Below are positions 14,747 to 22,691 of a stretch of 22,907 nt of DNA, in pieces. The stretch is from an uncultured Clostridia bacterium (GTDB lineage Bacteria; Bacillota; Clostridia; TANB77; CAG-508): positions 1-22,907 of the forward strand of contig CAKPKI010000014.1 of NCBI GenBank assembly GCA_934167135.1. Direction: 5' to 3'. The position numbers were made by a program, and so were the translations under genes. Each line of letters starts with the position of its first letter. Within the stretch, counting starts at the first letter, position 1. Under the pieces are notes generated by a model. The model was not told the origin of the DNA, did no database searches, and saw only the letters and a list, made by a program, of their open reading frames with translations.

Positions 14747-16021
14747 TTATGCATACCACTCAAAAGTCCAGTTAAGAATTTTAACATAATCTCCTTCTTT
14801 TATTCCTTGGCGTTTTAATTCATCTTCAATTCCAAGATTTTTTAGACTCTTTTGGAAATAATACATTGACTCATTATCATCAATATTAATTCTTCCCATA
14901 AGCCTATTTATTGCTCTTCCTTCAATTACAAAAATATCATCTTCTTTTCTTACTGTAAATTGATTTTTGTCTTCCTCTAATGTATATACAACTCTTTCTT
15001 CAACTTCTTCTATATCTTCTTTTGGTAATGTTTTTAATACTTCTGCAACATGATTTAGCAATTGTTCTATTCCTTCTCCTGTTACTCCTGAGATTTTATA
15101 TAGTTCTAATCTTTCTTTTTTAGCTAATTTTTCAAGTTCTTTGTATCCTGTATTATCTTGCATTACATCTATTTTGCTTGCTACTATTATTTGCTTTCTT
15201 GTACTTAATTTTTCACTATATTTTTTTAATTCTTCATTTATTGTATAAAAGTCTTGTACAGGATCTCTACCTTCTATTCCAGACACATCTATTACATGTA
15301 ATAATAGTCTTGTTCTTTCTACATGTCTTAAAAATTGAATTCCTAATCCAATTCCTTCACTAGCACCTTCTATAATTCCTGGAATATCAGCAATTACAAA
15401 GCTTTCACCATTTTTGGTTTTTACAACTCCTAAGTTTGGTTCTATTGTTGTAAAATGATAATTTGCAATTTTAGGCTTTGCATCTGTTACAACTGATAAA
15501 AATGTTGATTTTCCAACATTAGGAAATCCTAGTAATCCTACATCTGCTAATAATTTTAATTCTAATATTACTTCTTTTTCTTCTCCTTCTTCTCCAGCTT
15601 GTGCAAATCTTGGTACTTGTCTTGTGGCAGTTGCAAAATGTGAGTTTCCTTTGCCTCCTCTCCCACCTTTTAGTACAAGTTCTTTTTGCCCTTCTTTTGA
15701 CAAGTCTGCAACAATTTTTCCAGTTTCTACATCTTTTATTACGGTTCCTATTGGAACATTTATATATAAATCTTCTCCTGATTTACCATATTTGTTGTTT
15801 CCACTACCGTTTTCACCACTTTGTGCTTTAAACTTTTTTGTGTATCTAAAGTCAATTAGCGTATTTGCATTTGGGTCAACTTGAAAATAGATGCTTCCGC
15901 CTCTACCTCCATCTCCACCATCTGGTCCACCTGCTGCCACATATTTTTCTCTTCTGAATGTTATTGCACCATCTCCACCATTACCTGATTTTATGGTTAT
16001 TTTTGCATAGTCTGTAAACAT
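14747..16021 (-). CDS. obgE: Obg-family ribosome-assembly GTPase
   Basis: Obg/CgtA is an essential GTPase of late 50S assembly and stress control. The 424-residue protein has all three domains: the glycine-rich Obg fold (1-158, with GGPDGGDGGRGGS and KGGRGGKGNSHFAT), the G domain (G1 GFPNVGKS 165-172, G3 DIPG 212-215, G5 ISGVTGEG) and the C-terminal OCT domain ending near KILNWTFEWYA. The G4 motif reads ASKID (281-285) instead of NKxD, so the guanine-contacting Asn is a Ser. Many Firmicutes carry obg after rplU-rpmA; here it follows trpS by 15 nt and precedes a metal exporter. GGAGG-like sequence precedes the ATG. Confidence 0.95.
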   Translation of the reverse strand: MFTDYAKITIKSGNGGDGAITFRREKYVAAGGPDGGDGGRGGSIYFQVDPNANTLIDFRYTKKFKAQSGENGSGNNKYGKSGEDLYINVPIGTVIKDVETGKIVADLSKEGQKELVLKGGRGGKGNSHFATATRQVPRFAQAGEEGEEKEVILELKLLADVGLLGFPNVGKSTFLSVVTDAKPKIANYHFTTIEPNLGVVKTKNGESFVIADIPGIIEGASEGIGLGIQFLRHVERTRLLLHVIDVSGIEGRDPVQDFYTINEELKKYSEKLSTRKQIIVASKIDVMQDNTGYKELEKLAKKERLELYKISGVTGEGIEQLLNHVAEVLKTLPKEDIEEVEERVVYTLEEDKNQFTVRKEDDIFVIEGRAINRLMGRINIDDNESMYYFQKSLKNLGIEDELKRQGIKEGDYVKILNWTFEWYA

Positions 16022-16036
16022 ATTTCCTCCTTTTAA

Positions 16037-17047
16037 TTATTCAAAATAATCTAATTTCATAGCTTTTTTTACTTTTTTCATAGTTTCTTTTGCTGTTTGC
16101 CTAGCTTTTTCTGTTCCTTTTATTAATATTTCATCTACTAATTCTGGTCTTTTTTCATAGTATTTTCTTTTTTCTCTTATTGGAGCAAGTGTTGCATTTA
16201 TATTTTTTGCTAGTTGTTTTTTACATGCTACACATCCTCTTTTTCCTGCTCTACATTCTTCACATACAGTTTTGTATTCTTCTTGTTCTGTGAATAAATT
16301 ATGATAATATGCTACCATACATATATCAGGATTTCCTAAGTCATCTTTTTTTATTCTATTTGGATCTGTAACTGCTCCCATTACTTTTTTATTGACTTCC
16401 TCTTCTGTATCTGATAGATAAATTGCATTTCCTAATGATTTTCCCATTTTCTCATTTCCGTCTAGTCCTTTTATTCTTTTTTCTTTTGATAGCACAGCTT
16501 CTGGTTCTACTAAAACATCGCCATATATACTATTGAATTTTCTTACTATTTCTCTACATTGCTCAATTAGTGGCAATTGATCTTCCCCTACAGGCACAAC
16601 TGTTCCTTCTAAGGCTGTTATGTCTGCTGCTTGACTTACTGGATATCCTAAAAATCCATATGTTACACTTTCTCCAAATATATTTCTTTTTTGTGCAATT
16701 TCTGTTTTTACTGTTGGATTTCTTTCTAATCTTGCTATTGTTACTAGATTAGAGTAAAATACTGTTAATTCTGCTACTTCTGGTATCATAGATTGTATAT
16801 ATATTGTTGTTTTTTCTGGATTTATTCCTACTGATAAATAATCCATTACAACTTCTTTTACATTTTTTCTTACCTTTTCTGGATTATTAAAATTGTCTGT
16901 TAATGCTTGAACATCTGCTACTAATATGTATGGTTCATATTCTCCTGATTCTTGCATTTTTACTCTGTTTTTTAATGAACCAAAATAATGCCCTATATGT
17001 AATCTCCCTGTTGGTCTATCTCCTGTTACTATTCTTTTTTTATTCAT
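16037..17047 (-). CDS. trpS: Tryptophanyl-tRNA synthetase, with a four-cysteine motif
   Basis: Charges tRNA-Trp. The 336-residue class I synthetase has the HIGH motif in PTGRLHIGHYFGS (12-24), the AQKR...FLGYPVSQAADI tryptophan-site region (118-143), and KMGKSLGN as the KMSKS loop (200-207). Before the tRNA-binding C-terminus it carries C243-x21-C265-x6-C272-x2-C275. This strongly resembles the [4Fe-4S]-binding pattern described in Thermotoga maritima TrpRS (C-x22-C-x6-C-x2-C); Cys262 is an additional nearby cysteine. Most bacterial TrpRS lack this set. The gene starts the trpS-obgE-exporter operon; no T-box leader fits in the short upstream gap. AAAGGG lies 10 nt before the ATG. Confidence 0.95.
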   Translation of the reverse strand: MNKKRIVTGDRPTGRLHIGHYFGSLKNRVKMQESGEYEPYILVADVQALTDNFNNPEKVRKNVKEVVMDYLSVGINPEKTTIYIQSMIPEVAELTVFYSNLVTIARLERNPTVKTEIAQKRNIFGESVTYGFLGYPVSQAADITALEGTVVPVGEDQLPLIEQCREIVRKFNSIYGDVLVEPEAVLSKEKRIKGLDGNEKMGKSLGNAIYLSDTEEEVNKKVMGAVTDPNRIKKDDLGNPDICMVAYYHNLFTEQEEYKTVCEECRAGKRGCVACKKQLAKNINATLAPIREKRKYYEKRPELVDEILIKGTEKARQTAKETMKKVKKAMKLDYFE

Positions 17048-17096
17048 TATATATCAGCCCTTTCAATTATTCCTATTTGTATAATTTTCCCAATAC

Positions 17097-17125
17097 ATTA
17101 TACTATACAATTTTAAAAAAATAAA
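17097..17125 (-). promoter_or_regulatory. Promoter of the trpS-obgE operon
   Basis: A perfect minus-strand TATAAT (17097-17102), within TGTATAGTATAAT, has a weak TTTATT (17120-17125) 17 nt upstream. It lies about 50 nt before the trpS ATG and just after the terminator of the preceding gene. Confidence 0.55.
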
Positions 17126-17135
17126 GTGATTTTTG

Positions 17136-17185
17136 AAAAAGAAAAAAGAATTGAAGCTAAAACATTATAGTTTCAACTTCAATTC
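17136..17185 (-). terminator. Rho-independent terminator of the unknown 17194-17676 gene
   Basis: GAATTGAAG and CTTCAATTC (17177-17185 and 17148-17156) form a perfect 9-bp stem on the minus strand, followed by TTTTTTCTTTTT. It closes the small gene just before the trpS promoter. Confidence 0.85.
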
Positions 17186-17193
17186 CTGAGTCA

Positions 17194-17676
17194 TCATTCG
17201 ATTGACTCTTCCTTGTTTACCTCCTCTTTCATTTCAATCTGCTTAATGGAACCTTCTTTTTTATTTTTCAGGAAGAACTTGTTTAACATAAGAATTTTCT
17301 TTCCTTTAATACCAGTGCCCTCCTTTATAGTTGTGTCCTCTATATTGCCTAGAACCCACTCTTTTTGTTTTTTTCCTATTTTCCAACCATACTCATTTAG
17401 GTTCTTAGACAACTTGTTGGCCGTTTCTTTTTTTACTTCATCAACTAAGCTTTCATACTTTTCGTATACATCTGCCTGTTTTTGTTCACTAAGTGCATCT
17501 CTAACTGCTTCACTAATTAAACGTTCTGGTACTTTGAGAAACAGCTGATCCCAGAATTCCATCTGGTGTTCTTCAACATGATTCTCAAGTTTTCCAAATG
17601 ACTTTTTCAAAGCCAAATCACTTACAACCTCTATCCAATTTTCGCGTTCCTTCATGATCTCTTTTACCCTCTTCAT
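17194..17676 (-). CDS. Unrecognised small Lys/Glu-rich protein
   Basis: I do not recognise this protein. From the ATG at 17674-17676 it has 160 residues; an in-frame ATG five codons earlier (17691) lacks a ribosome binding site, while the chosen one has AGGA 8 nt upstream. It is soluble, highly charged (KERENW, EEHQMEFWDQ, VDEVKKE), with predicted long helices (about 1-100) and a basic then acidic Lys/Glu-rich tail, and has no signal peptide, membrane segment, Cys pair or Walker motif. It has its own strong promoter with an operator-like repeat and its own terminator, so it is a monocistronic unit between dnaJ and trpS. Base composition is visibly less AT-rich than its neighbours, with more C/G-ending codons, which suggests horizontal acquisition. 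Confidence 0.75.
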   Translation of the reverse strand: MKRVKEIMKERENWIEVVSDLALKKSFGKLENHVEEHQMEFWDQLFLKVPERLISEAVRDALSEQKQADVYEKYESLVDEVKKETANKLSKNLNEYGWKIGKKQKEWVLGNIEDTTIKEGTGIKGKKILMLNKFFLKNKKEGSIKQIEMKEEVNKEESIE

Positions 17677-17719
17677 AGGACTTTTCCTCATTTTTTCATG
17701 TTGTAGGTAAACTTTCTAT

Positions 17720-17735
17720 TACCCGTTATCGGTTA
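17720..17735. promoter_or_regulatory. Operator-like inverted repeat downstream of a -10 box
   Basis: TACCCG and CGGTTA (minus: TAACCG-ATAA-CGGGTA) pair at 5 of 6 positions around a 4-nt centre. The repeat covers the expected transcription start of the unknown gene, 7 nt after its -10 box. A repressor site or a short leader hairpin are both possible. Confidence 0.35.
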
Positions 17736-17742
17736 CTTTGTT

Positions 17743-17771
17743 ATTATAACACATTATGTTTATAATTGCAA
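17743..17771 (-). promoter_or_regulatory. Strong promoter of the unknown 17194-17676 gene
   Basis: TTGCAA (17766-17771) and a perfect TATAAT (17743-17748) on the minus strand are 17 nt apart. This is among the best sigma-A matches in the window and lies right after the dnaJ stop, showing that the small gene is transcribed independently of the chaperone operon. Confidence 0.75.
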
Positions 17772-17786
17772 GTAAATTTTCAATAA

Positions 17787-18950
17787 TTATCCAAATAATC
17801 CTCTTTTTTTCACTGGTGGTTGTTCATTCATAGTTTTAGCCAACTTTTCCAATAGCTCTCTTTGTTCTTTATTAATTCTTTTAGGAGTCTGAACTGTAAC
17901 CGTAAACACAAAATTTCCTCTAGCAGAAGAATTTAATGATGAAAATCCTCTATCTCTTATAGTAAACTTCGTACCTGTTTGAGTTCCTTCTGGAATAGTG
18001 TAATTTTCTATACTACCATCAACCATAGGTATTTTTAAGTTTGCACCTAAGGTTGCTTGTGTAATTGTTATAGGAACCTCACACATTACAGTAGTTCCTT
18101 GTCTTGTATATACATTACTTCTCTTCATTTTTATAGTTATGTATAAATCTCCTTTAGGTCCACCTTTTTCTCCTGGTTCTCCTTCTCCTCTTAATACTAC
18201 TGTTTGATTATTATCTATACCTGCTGGAATTTTGACTTTTATTTTGGCTTGTTTTCTAACAGTTCCTTTTCCTTTACAATTGTCACAAGGTTCTTTTATA
18301 ATTTCACCAGTTCCATGACATGCAGTACAAGTTCTGCTTGTTTGCATTTGACCAAGTATTGTATTTTGAACTTGCTTTACTGTTCCTGTTCCATTACATG
18401 TTGGGCATTTTGTAACAGATGTTCCTGGTTTTGCACCTGAACCATGGCAGATACCGCATGTTTCTGGTCTTGTAATTGATATTTCTTTTTCAACTCCTAA
18501 AAATGCCTCTTCAAATGTAATATCCATATTTAGATTAAGATCTGCACCTTTTCTTGGTCCTCGTTGAGCTTGTGCTCTTGCACCAGTTCTTGCACCTCCA
18601 CCAAAAAATGATGAAAATATATCACCTAAATCTCCAAAGTCAGAAAATCCATCAAAACCAGAAGATGTATATGAATAATAATTTCCTCCACCAAATGGTC
18701 CACCAGCTCCACCAAAACCTTGAGGGTCTGCTGTACCAAACTGGTCATACATTTTTCTTTTTTGTGGGTTTGATAGCACTTCATAAGCTTCATTTACTTC
18801 TTTAAATTTTGCTTCTGCTTCTGCTTTATTATCTGGGTTAGCATCTGGATGATATTTTTTTGCCATTTTTCTATATGCTTTTTTTAATTCATCATCTGTC
18901 GCAGTTTTTTGAACTCCTAATATTTCATAATAATCTTTTTTTGTAGCCAT
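17787..18950 (-). CDS. dnaJ: Chaperone DnaJ (Hsp40)
   Basis: Cochaperone that delivers unfolded proteins to DnaK and stimulates its ATPase. The 387-residue protein is a full type I DnaJ: J domain (about 5-70) with HPD at 34-36, a Gly/Phe-rich linker (78-120), and a zinc domain with four CxxCxGxG-type repeats (C165/C168, C182/C185, C208/C211, C222/C225). The substrate-binding C-terminal domains follow and the tail ends KKRGLFG. It is the last gene of the hrcA-grpE-dnaK-dnaJ operon, 78 nt after dnaK with a hairpin between them. AGAGGTGAAATAG precedes the ATG. Confidence 0.97.
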   Translation of the reverse strand: MATKKDYYEILGVQKTATDDELKKAYRKMAKKYHPDANPDNKAEAEAKFKEVNEAYEVLSNPQKRKMYDQFGTADPQGFGGAGGPFGGGNYYSYTSSGFDGFSDFGDLGDIFSSFFGGGARTGARAQAQRGPRKGADLNLNMDITFEEAFLGVEKEISITRPETCGICHGSGAKPGTSVTKCPTCNGTGTVKQVQNTILGQMQTSRTCTACHGTGEIIKEPCDNCKGKGTVRKQAKIKVKIPAGIDNNQTVVLRGEGEPGEKGGPKGDLYITIKMKRSNVYTRQGTTVMCEVPITITQATLGANLKIPMVDGSIENYTIPEGTQTGTKFTIRDRGFSSLNSSARGNFVFTVTVQTPKRINKEQRELLEKLAKTMNEQPPVKKRGLFG

Positions 18951-18987
18951 CTATTTCACCTCTTTATCCTTCTTTAACATTAAACTT

Positions 18988-19013
18988 GCAGGCAGATTAA
19001 AAATTCTGCCTGC
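18988..19013 (-). terminator. Hairpin between dnaK and dnaJ (attenuator or partial terminator)
   Basis: GCAGGCAGA and TCTGCCTGC form a perfect 9-bp, GC-rich stem with an 8-nt loop, the most GC-rich hairpin in an AT-rich region. On the minus strand it follows dnaK and is succeeded only by a weak AAGTTTAATG. It likely reduces dnaJ relative to dnaK or protects the dnaK message end rather than ending transcription. Confidence 0.6.
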
Positions 19014-19028
19014 CTTACTCATTATATA

Positions 19029-20879
19029 TTATTTGTTGTCATCATCTTCTACTTTATAATCTGCGTCATATACATTTCCATCATTGTTTGTATCTGTTTC
19101 GCTTGTTTCAGCTCCTGTTGCATTTGGATCTACTCCTCCGTTTGGATTTGCATTTTTGTATAATTGTTCTGACATTTCATAAAATACTTTTGTTAATTTT
19201 TCTGTAGCTTCTTTGATGTTTTCTGTATTATTTGAATCAAGAGCTTTTCTTGTATTTTCGATTTCAGCTTCTACTTTAGCTTTTTCTTCTCCACTAATTT
19301 TATCTCCTAATTCTCCTAATGTTTTTTCACTGTTATAAATTAAGCTTTCTGCATTATTTTTAACTTCGATTTCTTCTTTCTTCTTTTTATCTTCTTCAGC
19401 ATGTGCTTCTGCATCTTTAACAGCTTTTTCGATATCTTCATCTGTTAAGTTTGTTGAAGCTGTAATTGATACATTTTGTTCATTTCCTGTTGCCATATCT
19501 TTTGCAGATACATGAACTATACCATTTGCATCTATATCAAATGTTACTTCAATTTGTGGTACTCCTCTTGGTGCTGCTGGAATTCCTGTTAATTGGAATC
19601 TTCCTAATGTTTTGTTATATGCAGCCATTTCTCTTTCACCTTGTAATACATGAACTTCTACTGATGTTTGACCATCTGCAGCTGTTGAGAAAATTTGTGA
19701 TTTCTTTGTTGGTATTGTTGTATTTCTGTCTATTAATTTTGTAAATACTCCACCATATGTTTCAATACCTAATGATAATGGTGTTACATCTAATAATACT
19801 AAGTCTTTAACATCTCCTGATAATACACCACCTTGGATTGCTGCACCAACAGCAACACATTCATCTGGGTTTATTCCCTTATCTGGTTCTTTTCCTGTTA
19901 TTCTCTTAACAACTTCTTGAACTGCTGGTACTCTTGTTGATCCACCAACTAATAATACTTTATGAATATCATTTGCTGTTAATCCAGCATCTTTTAATGC
20001 TTGGTTAACTGGTCCAGCTGTTGCTTCTACTAAATCATGTATTAATTCTTCAAATTTTGATCTTGTTAATGTTACATCTAAGTGTTTTGGTCCTGTGCTA
20101 TCAGCTGTAATAAATGGTAAATTGATTTGTGTTTGTTGAACACCTGATAATTCAATTTTAGCTTTTTCAGCAGCTTCTTTTAATCTTTGCATTGCCATTT
20201 TATCTGTTGATAAATCAATTCCGTTTGATTTTTTGAATTCGTCAACTAAGTATTTGATTATTGCTTCATCAAAGTCATCTCCACCTAAGTGTGTATTACC
20301 ATTTGTTGCTAATACTTCAAATACACCATCTCCAATATCTAGTATAGAAACATCGAATGTTCCTCCACCTAAGTCATATATCATTATTTTTTGATCTTGT
20401 TCTTTATCCATTCCATATGCTAATGATGCTGCTGTTGGTTCATTTATAATTCTTAGTACTTCAAGTCCTGCTATTTTTCCTGCATCTTTTGTTGCTTGTC
20501 TTTGACTGTCACTGAAGTATGCTGGTACTGTAATAACTGCTTGAGTTACTTTTTGTCCTAAATAATTTTCAGCATCTGATTTTAATTTTTGTAATATCAT
20601 TGCTGATATTTCTTGTGGTGAGAATTTATCTCCATCTATATCAACTTTTTCGTTTGTTCCCATTTTTCTTTTTATTGATATAACAGTGTTTTCTGGATTT
20701 GTTACAGCTTGACGTTTTGCTATTTGTCCTACTAGTCTTTCTCCATTTTTAGAAAATGCTACTACAGATGGTGTTGTTCTGTTTCCTTCTGCATTTGGTA
20801 TTACTACTGGTTCTCCTCCTTCCATTACTGCTACACATGAATTTGTTGTTCCTAAATCGATTCCTATTATTTTTCCCAT
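19029..20879 (-). CDS. dnaK: Chaperone DnaK (Hsp70)
   Basis: ATP-dependent folding chaperone of the cytoplasm. The 616-residue protein has an N-terminal ATPase domain starting IGIDLGTTNSCVAVMEGG, with the IYDLGGGTFDVSILDIGDG and LVGGSTRVPAV motifs, an interdomain linker at DLVLLDVTPLSLGIET, and a substrate-binding domain and lid ending with the usual acidic tail (NVYDADYKVEDDD). The length is typical of Firmicutes DnaK, which lack the 24-residue insertion of E. coli. It lies 209 nt from grpE, a gap filled by a large palindrome. A small CACAACA/TGTTGTG hairpin (20907-20925) and an AAAGGAAG ribosome binding site come just before the ATG. No CIRCE is seen here, so HrcA control should come from the hrcA promoter. 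Confidence 0.98.
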   Translation of the reverse strand: MGKIIGIDLGTTNSCVAVMEGGEPVVIPNAEGNRTTPSVVAFSKNGERLVGQIAKRQAVTNPENTVISIKRKMGTNEKVDIDGDKFSPQEISAMILQKLKSDAENYLGQKVTQAVITVPAYFSDSQRQATKDAGKIAGLEVLRIINEPTAASLAYGMDKEQDQKIMIYDLGGGTFDVSILDIGDGVFEVLATNGNTHLGGDDFDEAIIKYLVDEFKKSNGIDLSTDKMAMQRLKEAAEKAKIELSGVQQTQINLPFITADSTGPKHLDVTLTRSKFEELIHDLVEATAGPVNQALKDAGLTANDIHKVLLVGGSTRVPAVQEVVKRITGKEPDKGINPDECVAVGAAIQGGVLSGDVKDLVLLDVTPLSLGIETYGGVFTKLIDRNTTIPTKKSQIFSTAADGQTSVEVHVLQGEREMAAYNKTLGRFQLTGIPAAPRGVPQIEVTFDIDANGIVHVSAKDMATGNEQNVSITASTNLTDEDIEKAVKDAEAHAEEDKKKKEEIEVKNNAESLIYNSEKTLGELGDKISGEEKAKVEAEIENTRKALDSNNTENIKEATEKLTKVFYEMSEQLYKNANPNGGVDPNATGAETSETDTNNDGNVYDADYKVEDDDNK

Positions 20880-20906
20880 AATTAATTACTTCCTTTCTTT
20901 CAGTCG

Positions 20907-20925
20907 CACAACACATTTTGTTGTG
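20907..20925. repeat. Small hairpin before the dnaK ribosome binding site
   Basis: CACAACA and TGTTGTG are perfect 7-bp complements around a 5-nt loop, ending about 12 nt before the dnaK Shine-Dalgarno. It could be an mRNA stabiliser or a translational thermosensor-like element. There is no T-run. Confidence 0.45.
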
Positions 20926-20970
20926 TATGACTTAATATATAATTTTAAAATTAATAACTATTTATTCTTT

Positions 20971-21094
20971 AATTAGCATTAAAAGTGTTGAGATGTGCAT
21001 TTTGATAGTTATTGTAAGCAGAAGGCATACATTGGTATGTCGATGTTTACAATAGCTATTGAAAATGTGCAGATTAGTGCTTTTTATGCTAATT
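20971..21094. repeat. 124-nt near-complete palindrome between grpE and dnaK
   Basis: Two arms of about 60 nt pair from AATTAGCAT/ATGCTAATT at the ends to CATAC/GTATG at the tip (loop ATTG, 21031-21034). The only non-transition faults in the outer stem are near 20980 and 20992-20993, plus one bulge near 21061 and a small internal loop near 21021-21024. About ten further positions are G-T opposites on the plus strand, giving G-U pairs in plus-strand RNA but A-C mismatches in minus-strand RNA. The outer end overlaps the last codon and stop of grpE. No coding potential was seen; structured RNA or MITE-like insertion. Confidence 0.8.
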
Positions 21095-21571
21095 AGCCAC
21101 TACAACCATAGAATGACGTATTACCCTTGAGCCTATTTTGTAGCCTTTTCTATATTCTTGCACAATTTCTTGTGCATTTTTATCTGGATCTTGAATACTA
21201 CTTACAGCTTCATGTAAACTTGGATCAAAAGTTTCTCCAACTGCCGGAATTTCTTCAACTCCTTTTGTTTTTAACACATCCTTAAATTGTTTAAGAACTA
21301 GTTCTATACCTTTTTTGTATTCAGTATCTTGTGTCTCAACTTTTAAAGCATTTTCCAGATTATCTACTATTGGTAAAAATACTTCAACTATATCTCCAAG
21401 TATTGAATTATATAATGTTTCACGCTCTTTACTACTTCTTTTTTTATAATTTTCAAATTCTGCCATAACTCTTTTATATCTGTCATTTAATTCGTCAAGT
21501 TCTTGTTGTTTTGGATCTATTATGCAGTCTTCTTTATTTTCAACTTCTTCAACATTTTCTTCTTTATCCAT
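21089..21571 (-). CDS. grpE: Nucleotide exchange factor GrpE
   Basis: Dimeric factor that releases ADP from DnaK. The 160-residue protein has an acidic N-terminus, a long coiled-coil helix (about 20-75, ending in RVMAEFENYKKRSSKE), a four-helix region with LPIVDNLENAL, and the C-terminal beta domain with the family signature from GVEEIPAVGETFDPSLHEAVS to the end VIRHSMVVVAN. It follows hrcA by 17 nt. Its final Asn codon and TAG stop lie within the outer stem of the palindrome that follows. Confidence 0.96.
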   Translation of the reverse strand: MDKEENVEEVENKEDCIIDPKQQELDELNDRYKRVMAEFENYKKRSSKERETLYNSILGDIVEVFLPIVDNLENALKVETQDTEYKKGIELVLKQFKDVLKTKGVEEIPAVGETFDPSLHEAVSSIQDPDKNAQEIVQEYRKGYKIGSRVIRHSMVVVAN

Positions 21572-21588
21572 TTTATACCTTCTTTCTT

Positions 21589-22617
21589 TTAATTTGTATC
21601 ATCTTCTGAGTTTTCTTTTTCATTGTTTAATTTTTCACTAATATATTTCATTACAGAAATCACTTTTGCATAATCCATTCTCTTTGGTCCTATTATTCCA
21701 ATTGTTCCCAAATCTTTATTTCCTATTCTATGTTTGAATGTTACTACACTAAAGTCTTTTAGTTCTTCTTTTTCGTTTTCCTCTCCTATATATACATTTA
21801 TATCTTTGGCAAAACCAGTATTTAACATATCTGCCATTAGTTCTTTTTCATCTAATATATTTACAAAGTTTTTGGCAACTTCTAAACTATTAAATTCTGG
21901 TAATTCAAATAATTTATTTGCTCCTTCTAAATGTACACTTTCTTCTTCAACAACCTTTTTCATTTGTTCTATAATTGGTTTTATTAAGTTTACACTATAG
22001 CTCATTTCTTCTACTAAATATTTTTCTAATGGTTTATCTATTTTTGTTATAGGTTCTCCTTTTAGTTTATTATTAAACATATAGCTTAATGTTTGAACTT
22101 GATTTTCTGTAATGTCTTCGTCAAATTTTATTATCGTTTCTTTTACTAACCCTGAATCTGTTAAAATAACTGCCATCATCATTCTAGGACTTAATAATAC
22201 AAATTTTATATTTTCTATTTTTTGTACATCTGAACTTGGTCCTATTGAAACTGTTGTATAATGCGTTATTTCTGATATTGTATTTGATGTTATTTTTGTT
22301 ATTTCTTCTAGTTCATTTACTTTTGTTTCTAGTTTTTCACTAATGTATTTAATTTCATCTAGTGTTATTTTATCTTCTTGTAATAATTCGTCTACATAGT
22401 ATCTATATCCTTTTGCTGATGGTACTCTTCCAGCAGATGTATGTGGTTTTTCCAAATATCCCATTTTTTCTAGTTCTGCCATTTCATTTCTTATTGTGGC
22501 ACTACTACATTCTAGTCCTTCTAGATTCATTATTGCATTTGAACTTACAGGTTCCGCTGTTTGAATATATTCTTCTACTATTGCTTGTAATACTCTTTTT
22601 TTTCTTTCTTCTAACAT
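21589..22617 (-). CDS. hrcA: Heat-inducible transcription repressor HrcA
   Basis: Repressor of the class I heat-shock genes; it binds CIRCE and needs GroEL for activity in known systems. The 342-residue protein has an N-terminal winged-helix domain (about 1-75; ATIRNEMAELEKMGYLEKPH followed by TSAGRVPSAKGYRYYVD), a GAF-like middle domain and a C-terminal region ending TIGIIGPKRMDYAKVISVMKYIS. It is the first gene of the operon and lies right after two CIRCE-like sites, so it should repress itself. AAGGAGG lies 7-8 nt before the ATG. Confidence 0.97.
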   Translation of the reverse strand: MLEERKKRVLQAIVEEYIQTAEPVSSNAIMNLEGLECSSATIRNEMAELEKMGYLEKPHTSAGRVPSAKGYRYYVDELLQEDKITLDEIKYISEKLETKVNELEEITKITSNTISEITHYTTVSIGPSSDVQKIENIKFVLLSPRMMMAVILTDSGLVKETIIKFDEDITENQVQTLSYMFNNKLKGEPITKIDKPLEKYLVEEMSYSVNLIKPIIEQMKKVVEEESVHLEGANKLFELPEFNSLEVAKNFVNILDEKELMADMLNTGFAKDINVYIGEENEKEELKDFSVVTFKHRIGNKDLGTIGIIGPKRMDYAKVISVMKYISEKLNNEKENSEDDTN

Positions 22618-22654
22618 TTTTATTCCTCCTTATTTTAGGAATTGTTAGTTTGTT

Positions 22655-22681
22655 TTAGCACTCTTTTTTGTTGTTTGCTAA
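22655..22681. promoter_or_regulatory. CIRCE operator, proximal copy
   Basis: TTAGCACTC-N9-GTTTGCTAA against the consensus TTAGCACTC-N9-GAGTGCTAA: one half-site is perfect, the other has two changes, and the 9-nt spacing is exact. It lies downstream of the -10 box, in the transcribed leader of hrcA. Confidence 0.85.
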
Positions 22682-22691
22682 TTCGTATACT

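Noticed and set aside
17048..17193. T-box leader for trpS
   Set aside because: The gap is about 145 nt and already holds a terminator and promoter; no T-box consensus was seen.
20880..21088. CIRCE site before dnaK
   Set aside because: TTAGCATT/TAATTAGC-like bits come from the palindrome; no TTAGCACTC-N9-GAGTGCTAA arrangement is present.
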